Below are positions 1-10,376 of a stretch of DNA of 64,000 nt, one piece after another. The position numbers and the translations under genes are program-made. How positions within the stretch are numbered: position 1 is the stretch's first letter; every line of letters starts with the position of its first letter. The DNA comes from Amborella trichopoda (lineage: Eukaryota > Streptophyta > Magnoliopsida > Amborellales > Amborellaceae). The stretch covers positions 3,463,458 through 3,527,457 of the forward strand of contig NW_006500327.1 of NCBI RefSeq assembly GCF_000471905.2. Reading direction: 5' to 3'. A model generated the notes under the pieces. The model did no database searches. It saw only the letters and a list, made by a program, of their open reading frames with translations, and was not told the DNA's origin.

Positions 1-136
1 GTCCGATCAATAGATGTATATATGTTTTGTCTGTCGCATCTCAAGAATAACAGTATTGTAAATTCTTGGGGTGTGACAACCATAGTTGAAGAGAAGCATG
101 CTTGGTGCCTTTTGAACTAGGGGTTTGGGGAAGGGA

Positions 137-151
137 GGGGGGGGGGGGGGG
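137..151. repeat. 15-base G run
   Basis: An uninterrupted run of G in a purine-rich stretch (126-180). Such runs can form quadruplexes and are also error-prone in sequencing. Confidence 0.8.
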
Positions 152-990
152 AGGGGAAGAAGGAGAGAGAGGGAGGGGGCATGAGATGAAATGAGAGGGA
201 TTTTTTCGAAAGGAAGTTGAGAACTCAAGATTAAGTGGGAGAGGGACGAGGGAGAGCTATCTAGTTATTCAAGCACCAGATAGCTCTTTTATTTTGAAAA
301 ATATTAGCCTTCCTTTTGTCCGGTATTTGTATTGTCAGACAGGGGGATAAAGTAGGAAAAAAAACTACTGCGAGTTGGTACTTATAATTTCGGGTAAATG
401 AGTGCCCATTTGGTAATTGACCTCCTTCAATGGTGTCTGTAACGTAATTTGCTCTAAATAATTCAAATATGAGTTGGATTTTGATAAATTTTCATGTAAC
501 CATTTTTAAACAAAGGGAGGAAACCCCAAGGTAGAGGGTGTTAGTGTAGACCAAGGTTTTAAAAACTAGATTAGTGATTTGGATTGCAGATCCTGATTTG
601 CGATCCAGATCAACAATCGGGTCTTCCAAACCATTCATTAAAAAAAAGTATGGAGCCGATTCTGACCAAGTCTCTTATAGAAGCAAGGGAACCGGCCGGT
701 TCATGATATTTTGTTATAGAAGCAAGGGAACCGGCGGGTTCATGATATTTTGTTGAAAGTAGGAAGTGTTGTTCCATAACAATTCCCGTTAAACGTCAAT
801 CGATTCTGATCCAAATCGGGAGTATTGATGTGAACACACAATGACGGGTAAAAATAGCATGTTGGCACACTGCTGCACCACAACAATTCCTGAACATTAG
901 GCGCCAAACGAAATAAATCAACGACACGGACGGGGCCGTCCATCAGTCCATGACCATTTATATATGCTTCCTTTGTGATTGGTGAGTTGG
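152..990. other. Intergenic DNA, nothing assigned
   Basis: Contains a 48-bp near-duplication (TTATAGAAGCAAGGGAACCG at 672 and 713, each followed by GGTTCATGATATTTTGTT). Short open frames only. Confidence 0.5.
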
Positions 991-994
991 TAAG

Positions 995-1290
995 ACCGTA
1001 TGTTGTCATTTATTACTGTACCTTTGAAGACAAAAGTACTCATTTCCCACCAAAACTCTCTCTCTACAGACCGTAATGTTGTCATTTGTTAGTGTACCTT
1101 AAAGACAAAAATTAGTCATTTCCCACCAAAACACACACATTCTCTCTCTAAACCGGATAGGGTCATTTGTTAGTGTACCCTTAGGACAAAAGGACTCATT
1201 TCCCACCAAAACTAACTCTCTCTCTCTCTCTCTCTGGACGTATGTCGTCATTTCTTAGTGTACCTCAAAGACAAAGGTGCTCATTCCCCC

Positions 1291-1329
<39 letters not shown>

Positions 1330-1497
1330 ACTGTCTCCAGACGTATTTGATCATCGTTTAGTGTACCTTGAAGACAAAAGTACTCATTTTCTCTCTAACT
1401 CTCCCTCCCTAAGCCGTATGTTGTCATTTTTAAGTGTACCTTGGAGACAAAAGTACTCATTTCCCACCAAATCTCTCCCTCTCTCTCTCTCTCTCTT
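995..1497. repeat. Six-copy tandem repeat with CT microsatellites
   Basis: Six copies of a 75-100 bp unit: CGTATGTTGTCATTTGTTAG, TGTACCTT.AAGACAAAAGT, ACTCATTTCCCACCAAA, each followed by a CT tract of variable length (up to about 48 bp at 1295-1328). Copy starts are near 995, 1073, 1157, 1238, 1340 and 1414. Length differences between units come mainly from the CT tract. Confidence 0.9.
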
Positions 1498-1499
1498 AA

Positions 1500-2250
1500 A
1501 ATTATCCATGTCTCCGACCTTTTCTCTTTTCTTAACAACACATATTTAATACCATATTTTAGAGATCACCCATCATGTCCAACTTCAACATGGACAACTT
1601 AAAAAATGTTAGTGTAATGTTTGAATGCTTCAAATTTATAGTATGCAGTCCCTTCACATTTTAGCACCTTAGGACATTGGGAGACCTTATGAGAATATTA
1701 ATTCAGGTTCAAATGAGTGGGTAGGCCATCCAGGTCTATTCATTGCAGTACAAAACCACTAACTTTTTTAAAAGAAAATTCTTTTTTGCCTGATTCCCAT
1801 TGATTTGGATCCAGCCGAAACCAATATTTAAGATTGGTAAAATTCATAGAATTTGAAGGAAACAAGATTTTTGTTGAGATATTGTATATATTTAGGATAA
1901 ATTTGGGCTTCTTTGGAGCTCAGCTATGAATAGGCCTAAGGAGACGAGTGTTCATGGGTAAATATGTGCATCCTCACAATTAAAACCTACTGTCTAGCTA
2001 CAAAGAAAATGTAGGAATTTTAAGGAAGCTTATCTCAAATTTATAGTTTTTTCAGTTCAAAAACGTTAAGGCAACGTTCAATTTCCCAGCTAAATTACAA
2101 TTTTGGCATATTTGAAAGTTTCTCACCAATATTTTGACCTAAAGAGATATTTAAATCACAAATTTACATTAATTACCAAGTGCAATTGTGGCTCCCAAAT
2201 TAGATTTTTTACAAAACTACTGCAAGTCATTTTGCCAAAAAAAATCAAAT
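1500..2250. other. Intergenic DNA, nothing seen
   Basis: AT-rich, no coding, RNA or repeat feature recognised. Confidence 0.4.
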
Positions 2251-2254
2251 TGCC

Positions 2255-2505
2255 TCTCTCTCCTCCCCCTAGCAACACCACTACTGCCCTGCCCCATAAC
2301 CACCACCGTACCGCCAAATCACCACCACTACCCATTACCGCTACCAACACAACCACTACCTACCCACTGCCACATCCACCACCATTCCACTACCACCACC
2401 ACTCTATGTGCTTCACTACAACTATCATCACATTGCCACTACTTATATTAGCATACTATAGTGCCATCACCACACTATCATTGCCATCACCACTATTGTA
2501 CAATA
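2255..2505. repeat. CCA/ACC-rich low-complexity tract
   Basis: Degenerate trinucleotide sequence of CCA, ACC and CAC type, which produces artificial His/Thr/Pro-rich open frames (2103-2540). Not a gene. Confidence 0.8.
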
Positions 2506-2714
2506 CACTAATAATATATAATTCAACTTGTACCAATTAAATATCTATAGAGAGAAAATGACAATTGACCAAATTACCATTTGGTCAAATTAAAAAAATA
2601 ATACTAATTGCATTCAAGATCTAGACGCTACCACTCCATCATTTGCACCATTTTCTGGATTCTTAGGTAAGTGATACAAAACCATCCCAAAGTGTAATTC
2701 TTTTTTTGTTAAGG

Positions 2715-3125
2715 GCAGTTTAAATTGTCGAGTACACTTTACATGATGGGTTTGATTTGGATAGGGCTGAGGCCTTAAACAATCAAAGTAAGGGCCTACC
2801 TTCAAATAGTGCAGAGATATGCTGTTTTAGTATAGAAATCTTAATGATAACTTCAAATTTTATTTTTATTTTTAATTATAAAATTTTAATATTAAAAAAT
2901 AATGTAGATCAAACAGATCTATGAAGACTTGAAAATTGCCGGTCTAGATAATATATTTCACGATGCACTATTTTCAATATTTGAAATCTATTTTTCTTAT
3001 GTCTATAAATCTTGAGGTTGAGATGATCGTATTGAGGGTTTTTTTCGCATTGAAACCACCTCTTCTTATAAAATTTTCAAGGCGTGTCTTAATTTGATTG
3101 TTTAAGGCGTTTCCTATAAGACATT
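2715..3125 (+). mobile_element. MITE family A copy
   Basis: Recognised by GAGGCCTTAAACAATCAAAG at the left, AACAGATCTATGAAGACTTG and GAGGTTGAGATGATCG inside, and TTTGATTGTTTAAGGCG at the right. Diverged, boundaries approximate. Confidence 0.7.
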
Positions 3126-3235
3126 TTGAAAGAAAAAAACTACATTGATAGATGCATATTTCTCCGGTAACGCAAATTCATTCCTTGTATTTGTATTGCT
3201 TTAGATTCATTGACATTTGAAATGGATTGAGCTCG

Positions 3236-3325
3236 GGCAATGATATCCACAAACTTGTAATTCCTGCCATGATATTGAAAGGCAATGATATCCACAAACT
3301 TGTAATTTCTGCCATGATATTGAAA
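3236..3325. repeat. 45-bp tandem duplication
   Basis: Units 3236-3280 and 3281-3325 differ at one position; each begins GGCAATGATATCCACAAACT. Confidence 0.9.
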
Positions 3326-3587
3326 GTTCCTGCCCATTACCCATTGATGTAGCTTATTTTGATATAAGCATGTAAAACCGTTGCGTGCCTTGATTTGTGC
3401 ATGTGTTGTGGCGGTTGGATTCTTATATTGTTTTTAAATTGTGTTTTATATAATTTATCCAAATGTATTGCTTGAAATATTGTTTTTCGCGCCGTGGTTT
3501 CTAGAAATCGGATTGCCGGTGATCGACAAGTTGGTATTTGAGGTATTGAGTGTTTGTAATTGGGTTGTCACTACAATAAGCAGGAGT

Positions 3588-3895
3588 TGTTGGATATGGT
3601 GATTATAAAAAATCACCTACATAAGAAAATCTCATATCATGTGGGATTGGGATTGGGATTGATATTGATAAGTTTCTTAAAGAAAATAGAAATTCAAACA
3701 GATTAGGTCTCTAGATTATATCTCTTGGTTCTTGAGATATATGTAACACCTATAGGACCTAGAGATATATTCTAGAGACCTAATCCGTTTGGATTTCTAT
3801 TTTTTTAAGGAAACTTATCGATATCAATTCCAATCCCACATGAGATTTCCTTATAGTTGATTTTGGATAATCAAAATATACAACAACCTCCACCT
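3588..3895 (-). mobile_element. LTR-like palindromic element (TGTTG...CAACA)
   Basis: A 308-bp unit that begins TGTTG and ends CAACA. Its two halves are near-perfect inverted copies meeting near 3750: arms such as AGGTCTCTAGATTATATCTC and its complement, and TGTGGGATTGG with its complement. Just outside its right end the minus strand reads ATCAAGGTGGAGGT before TGTTG, like the polypurine tract and 3' LTR start of Copia elements. I read it as a solo or 3' LTR on the minus strand that is itself foldback; a fold-back DNA element is the alternative. No clean target duplication was seen. Confidence 0.55.
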
Positions 3896-4680
3896 TGATA
3901 TCAAAATCACATATTCACTATGCAAACTTCTTATTGATAGCTTTACGAATTAATCATCTTTTAGCAAAATAAATTCTTTGACCAATCTTGCTGGAAAGAT
4001 TGTGCTTGCCATCATATTCTCCACCTCAAATAAAAAACATACATACTTTTCCACATGCTTTTTTTCAACCGAATCGGATTTAAGAACCCATTTAGTATGG
4101 ATTCCTATTTCCACATCTAAGAGGGTTCTTAAATCCTAACAGGAATCGAGGTTGTCTTGGTTTGCCAACAATTACCAATGCTCAAGGAAATTATGTATTA
4201 CTTTTTAAAATGACGAGTTACATGGAGATGTTTGATGGGGAAATGGCTATGAAATCTGAAAATAAAAAAGATATAATTATTGATCAACAAGGGCAACCCA
4301 AGGCAATACTTAGAAAAAGGTACGAAATTGACAAGGATTGGGGGAATTTAATAAGAAGGCGTGTAATCTTTTTCTCGTGTTTAATGAATGAAGCATTGTT
4401 TAACATTAGTGAGAAAATTAGTGAAGGATTTATGAGCATACTTGAAAAGTTTTTACTATTTATGTGGAAATTTGAGAAGATCTCAAAATGAAATCCTCTT
4501 TCATTCTAATATGAATTAAATTAATTAAATTTGGAAGACAACGTGGGTTCCTTCAAATTACGATATATGTGGAAATAGGTCAAAAAAAACCTCTTTTCTC
4601 ACATCTTGTTGGCCTTACTGGCTTGGATCGCGTAAAACCAAAGTAACTTTAAAAAGGAACTTAAAAAATCAAAGATCTTT
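3896..4680. other. Possible Copia internal tail, then unassigned
   Basis: 3896-4060 may be the internal end of the element whose LTR lies at 3588-3895. The open frame 4162-4491 (109 residues) has no domain I recognise and no supporting context; it could be part of an old element. Confidence 0.3.
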
Positions 4681-4684
4681 TTGG

Positions 4685-5105
4685 GTGTGGTTTGTAAAAG
4701 GTTGCAACCTAAAACAATCAATTTAATGCGCACCACCAAATTTTGTCATAAATATAATTTTGGTGTCAAAAATTCTTAGGATGGCTTGAGAGTTTATTTT
4801 CATATCTAATTATAAAATATTAAATTTTAAAAATGGATCAAATCAAGTAGATCTAAAAATACTTGAAAATCTTAAAAATAGACGGTCCAAATAATGTGTT
4901 GCAAGATACACTATTTTCAAGTTTTGAAATCTTATTCATACATATTCAATTCATATTCATACATCTTGATATTGAGATGCTCAATTAGACGGTTTTTCAA
5001 CACCAAAACAACATTTTATGATGGATTTTTGAGGTGCACATTAACTCCACATTTTAAGGGTGCAACTTTATATAAACTTTTTTCTTTTTTTAAAAGGTTT
5101 GAACG
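4685..5105 (+). mobile_element. MITE family A copy
   Basis: Close relative of the reference copy: AAGGTTGCAACCTAAAACAA at the left, TCAAGTAGATCTAAAAATAC, GATATTGAGATGCTC and GACGGTTTTTCAACACC inside, and GGTGCAACTTTATATAAACT at the right. Confidence 0.78.
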
Positions 5106-5689
5106 ACAACTCAGTAATACTAAAAGACAAGCGTAAATCTGGCTTACTTGGCAAGCTGGTCCCATAGGCTCAATATCCAGTCAGGGCCTGGATCAGTTTT
5201 AGCAGTTGAGGCATCATTCTTATCCTGAACCAAAAAAAATTGGTTTTCTTATTTTCTTGAAGAGGCTTTAACTCGCAAAGGATTTCAGAGGATCAATGGC
5301 TGCTATAATTTTATAGGTTCAAGGGTTTGGAACCTAGGATTAAGATTTAGAACTGGAATTGAAGAAAGAGGCTAAAATTTAGTCTCTAAAGGTCATCATT
5401 TCGGATCCAAAACGACCTATTTATTAAGGAAAAGGATTCTAGATCCTAGAACTGACACATTGTGTTTAATTCGGGTTATCCAATGCTCAGCGACATGGTG
5501 CACATAGATACTTTCCTACCCGGTTCATGTAGAAATCTTTGCGGTTTCCTAATTTTATGATTTTTTGATAGATCCTGACTTATTAAAATGTTTGGTTTAG
5601 CACTTTCATATATTTTTCTCCCTTTGAGTTCAAAACCTGCCTGATTTTTTTTAAGATATTTTCTTATGGTTTTTGGACTACAGTTCAGG

Positions 5690-7880
5690 GTGGACAGGGA
5701 ATTATCAGGTTAGTATGGTCCTTAGTAGTTTTAGAAGAAGGTCAACAACATCATTTACAAATGGAAGGTGAAGATAAGGCAATCACATTGCTAGAATCCT
5801 ACAGTAATTTGATGACTACAATGAGTTGCAGGAAGAAGATTCTGTTGATTTGGACTTTGTTTATAGCGTGTTACTCGCAGATGAAGTAGGCATCTTTTGG
5901 GTTATTTAGTAAAAATGAAGACGGAAGCTCTTGGAGCATTGGATGATGAAATGTACAGGGTCGTTCAATGAGAAATTCTTCATGAAGCAAGTCAAAATTT
6001 TGACCAAAGTCAAGGTGGAGAGTTCACAAAAAAAACAAAATTTATTTTGTGTAAAGCCTACATTTAAATAAGGACTGTAATGAAAAGAAGGTCGATTGTT
6101 TAACAGGTTTTAATTCGGGAAGCAAGCAAAGTATATCTAAGAATGAAGTCAATCAATTCAAGAAGCAACCTCCAAATTTATTGAAGATGTGGGATTGATG
6201 GTAGATTGTAATCATATAGTTTATCAGAATTAGATCCTTTATAGTAGAGCCACCCATCGTATGTACCCATATAATCATGATTTGACTAATATAATCCATT
6301 TGAATAAAGACTTATATCAATAGGTTACAATTAAACTAGTTGGAATTTTCATGGTTTGTCTAAGAATGTTTATGGAATTAGTTCAGACAACTAAAAGATG
6401 TTAGGCATATGACGCCATTTCTGAATTTGGAATTTATAGATTACCAAAGGTGAAGTAATTAATGTTCCAAAGAGGCTCTAGTATTGATAAAAGAAGTTCA
6501 AGTTGGAAACTCGTACAAGTTATTAGAAAGCACAATAATAGATAACAAGGGACAATTTAGTGGTGGAAAGTGAGGAACTTCCCCACATTTAAATTTGGTA
6601 GACATGGACAGTCATTCAAGGGTAGGAAAGATACATGGACCACATTTAATCGGATTCAAGGGTAGGAAAGATACATGGACCACATTTAATTGGATTTATG
6701 GATTCCTTTACAAGTCCATCTTCTGGAGGTGCATCATATTTTGTCTTATTCATTAATGACTCACCAAAAAAAAAAAAAGGTATGGACCAAAATTCTCAAG
6801 TCAAAAACTGAAGTACATTATATTTTGTCTTAGTCATTAATGACTCACTAAAAAAAAGTACGGATCAAAATTCTCAAGTCAAAAACTGATTTATTGTGTA
6901 CAGTTAAAGTATTTTAAAGTCAATGTAGAACAATCTATGGGTTATCGCATCAAAGTTATTTAGATGTATTATGGGGGGAAGTTTACATAAAAGAAGTTCA
7001 AAAGAATTTATGAAGCTAAGGGAATTACTAGCAATATAGACCTACAATCCTCAATAAATCTATATGTGGGAACTTTGCATTGGAGTGGCATACAGATTAT
7101 GTAAGTGCAAATTCTTTGTATGCTTCGTGGAATATCAATAACCGATATTGTTTTGCTAAGCCAATAAAGCAAATGATTCGGGATCATGGAAGAGGGCTAT
7201 AGAAGAAGGGATGCCGGCTCGTCTCTTTGGAAACATTCGATAAAATTTGGATCGATACAGAGAAGAAGAACCGACAGAGCGTGATTTACCAAGAGGGAGA
7301 AAGGTGGTTAATCATAATTCGGTTTTTTAAATAACTGATGGCAAACTTGAAAGTTGTACGACAAGATTAAAGGTGAAAGGTTTTTCACAAAAGAGAGACA
7401 TCTATTTAATGGTCTCGGTTCTATTGGTGCTTAAGCAAATGTATGTGAGGACAAAAGTTTTGCACCGGGAACTTAAAAGAAGAAGAATGGATGCGATAAC
7501 TAGAAGCCTTTAGCGAGAAGGATAAAATGGATTTGTGTTAAATTTAGTTTGTCATTAAGTGGGCTCAAGCAACCATTATGAAAAGTATACGACATTTGAT
7601 ATGTTTATGATAAATATTGGTTATACTAAGAGTAAGTATACTAGACTTGATTTTGATCTTATATGCAAGAGACGAAGGATCTTGAACTGGTAAAGTAGAT
7701 CTTCGGAATTGAAATTAAAAGAGACACGTGCAATGGAATTTTATTACTTTCTCAAAAGGGTTATATTGAAAAGGTGCTCAACAAATTTGGTATGAGTAAA
7801 GCAAAATTGAGGACGACACTATAAGAACCTTGTTTCAAATTGTCTTCAAAGCAAAGCTTGAAAATGGAAAAACAAAAATG
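5690..7880 (+). mobile_element. Decayed Ty1/Copia retrotransposon pol
   Basis: Frame-broken Copia polyprotein. Gag-like: near 5720-5900 (ELQEEDSVDLDFV). Pre-integrase and integrase: 6480-7200 (SSGGASYFVLFINDS, FTYEAKGIT-like and later YCFAKPIKQM-like reads). RT end: 7650-7860 (IFGIEIKRDTCNGILLLSQK, GYIEKVLNKFGMSKAK). Several internal tandem duplications are present, for example an 84-bp repeat starting at 6737 and 6821, and a 36-bp repeat near 6616-6690. No LTRs were identified next to it. Confidence 0.8.
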
Positions 7881-8049
7881 GTGAAGGTGCCTTGAAAATG
7901 CTATTCATAGCTCAATGTTCAATTTTTATAGAGAGCTGAGAAGATTCACTTGGAAGCTTCAAATGATTAATTAATTACACTAGCAAGGGCCCGAAATCAA
8001 TGTAAGGTTTATAGATGTAAACATTGGTCTTTGACAGAGGGTTTTTTTT

Positions 8050-8278
8050 TTTTGGATAATTCAGTGTGGAAAATAGGCCCCCTACCCATTTTTTTGAAAT
8101 AGTTTAGAGTTAGTTTTTTTGAAGGTGTCAATGGAGGTGTTTTTTTGAAGGTGTAAGTGGGAATAAAAATTACGACGTCCTGACTAAGGTGGGGGTGTCA
8201 ATAGGAATGAAAATCATGATATGCTAACTGAGTATGAGGATGCTACCACCATGGCCCCAACCCTTTTCCCTTGACAGA
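8050..8278 (+). repeat. Repeat family B copy
   Basis: One of three copies of an unassigned interspersed repeat. Landmarks: GGATAATTCAGTGTGGAAAA, GCCCCCTACCC, TTTTGAAGGTGT, GAGGATGCTACCACCATGG. This copy has an internal duplication of the GAAGGTGT segment. No inverted ends or coding potential seen. Confidence 0.6.
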
Positions 8279-8431
8279 GGAATATCGACTACAAGCTTTG
8301 TTTTTTGGTTTGCAAATGGGCGATGTCGAGGCTCAAAGACATTATAGCAATATTATATGATGAGAATAGAAACAAAAAAAGTATATGACTTCAAGGAATG
8401 ATTACATTCCCCAATGAGCATATCTCTTTCT

Positions 8432-8590
8432 GTTTTTTTTTTTTTGTAATTCAATGGGGAAGATATGCCCCTACCCATTTTTTCAATAGATTGGGGAGTT
8501 ACATTTTGAAGGTGTTAATTGGGGGTATCAACAGTAGGAATGGATATCACAATGTAATAATTGGGTGTGGAGATGCTGGTGCAGTATGAT
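8432..8590 (+). repeat. Repeat family B copy
   Basis: Landmarks AATTCAATGGGGAAGATATG, CCCCTACCC, ATAGATTGGGGAGTTACATT, TTGAAGGTGTTAATTGGGGG and TGGGTGTGGAGATGCTGG. It lies 150 bp downstream of another copy. Confidence 0.6.
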
Positions 8591-8689
8591 GTCAAAGAAA
8601 AGAGTCATTTGACGTCGTTATGGCAGGGAAAAACCATTGGGCATGAATTGCCATTGATATTTGTTTATTATTTACGGAATATTTATAAA

Positions 8690-8985
8690 GTTCTAACACT
8701 TGAAACCCCTATAATACAAAAATCCATTTTTGCCTCTAATTATGAAATTTGAATCTCTTAAAATAACGCAAGATCATACTCTTAAAATAGACCGTTTAGA
8801 TAATGTGTTACAAGTTGCGTTGTTTTTAGGGTTTAAATTTTTTTTTCTTTTTTAAAATATTCGTAATTGTCAAATTCGACATGATCTATTGAGGATTCCA
8901 AAGCTAAAAATGCATTTCCTACATAGTTTCAAAGTAAGGCTGTTCTTTTCCTAGGCTTTATTATATAAACCTTCTCTTTATGAAA
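8690..8985 (+). mobile_element. MITE family A copy, truncated left side
   Basis: Shares TAGACCGTTTAGATAATGTG, the ACATGATCTATTGAGG region and the right end CTAGGCTTTATTATATAAAC. The left inverted end is not recognisable. Confidence 0.55.
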
Positions 8986-9049
8986 TACTATATTCTGAGT
9001 CTATCTTTGATTTTTTACAATATCTCGATCTCTTTTTCCTTTCTTTTTT

Positions 9050-9985
9050 TTTTAACAATAGTTCATACTTTTCATTAATTAAAACGGAGCTACAAATCAT
9101 TTATCAAAACAAAACAGAAGAAACTAGCAATGAATCCAACGGGGCTTCTCTCGGTCATCTCAGTTAAAAGTAGGAAACAGACAATAAATTGAGATTCTGA
9201 GTTGGAACTTAACCTTGAATACTACCTAATTTTCCAGAAAAAACCAAAGCATGAATTGAGCAACGACCAAGTAGATGGCTACTATGCTTGTAACCACCAA
9301 CAAAAAACATGAAGTCCATCTTTACTTGTTCAACTTGAGCAATGGTTCATCTGCGCCATCCAACTCTTTAGCACCGAGGGCTGAGAGCTCAGTGTATTCT
9401 ACAACATATAATGTAATAAGGATTGTACATTCTATAAGATTGTTAATCTCTAAAGCCAAAAGCCTTAGGTTCAATATAACGTCCAGACCTTAGTTACAGA
9501 GAACCAGCTCCAAATAGTGTGCTGCATTTAAATATAGCGCTCTCCGTAAAAACGCATCCCTTAAAAGTTCTTTTGTTCGTCTCCTTTCAAATCCCATAAC
9601 TTCACCCGTAATACTTTCCAGATCAGTCTAGCACACTTTGGCAAGCCAGGTATGTTAAGATGATCAATAATATCTGTATGGCTCCTAGGTAACTCCAAGT
9701 AACATCAATAATATTTTTATGGCTCCTAGGCAATAGCAAGTGACACTCAATCTGTTTAAAAGCCTATTGCCATATATAAGCATCAAAAGAACAATGAAGG
9801 ATAAGCTGATCAGCTGTTTCTTCCTCATTCTTGCACATCAAAAAAACATTAGGCAGAATTTTACCTCTCTTTTTCAATTTATCCACAGTTAATGACTCAC
9901 CTTGTAGAACCATCTAAAGGAACGCTTGAACCTTGTGTGGCATCATCCATTTCCAAACTATATTAAGCATGGTAGAGACTGCCCC
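9050..9985 (-). mobile_element. 5'-truncated L1 fragment, zf-RVT region
   Basis: On the minus strand 9970-9765 encodes a zf-RVT domain: KVQAFLWMVLQGESLTVDKL, KKRGKILPN and a CxxC-like cluster with EETADQLILHCSFDAYIW. Downstream (9640-9520) frame-broken sequence continues as LWDLKGDEQKNF. The T-rich start near 9040-9060 on the plus strand would be the A-rich tail. RNase H itself is not clearly readable between 9130 and 9500. Confidence 0.7.
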
Positions 9986-10376
9986 AGTCAATCATTAAAC
10001 AATAATCAATACACCGACCTAACGGTAAAAATCAATCGCTCTCATTTTCCCAAACTACTTGATCCTCGGCATTAGTAGATAGGTAAACAGTGTCAACTCA
10101 TTCCACAATTCCATTAGTTGCAAAAAGACCACATCAGGTACCTTATTATGACAGTAACCAAGGTTCCACAGAGATAACTAAGTTTATCACTTATAAACTA
10201 AGTTTTGATAGCAGTTTCTTTGGGAACCTAGGACCTGTACAAGTCGTAGTTAGAGACTGTTCTGCTTATGTGTTGTTCCGCTTTGCGTAACCCTGTGGTG
10301 AAGTTACAGGCAAAATTAACCTCTATTGCAAGGACTACAAGAATTGGAACACTTTTTGTAAAAGGGAATTCCTTAA

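Noticed and set aside
2103..2540. 145-residue His/Thr/Pro-rich frame
   Set aside because: Low-complexity CCA repeat with no domain and no flanking gene signals.
4162..4491. 109-residue plus-strand frame as a gene
   Set aside because: No domain recognised, no introns or neighbours to support it, and surrounded by element remains.
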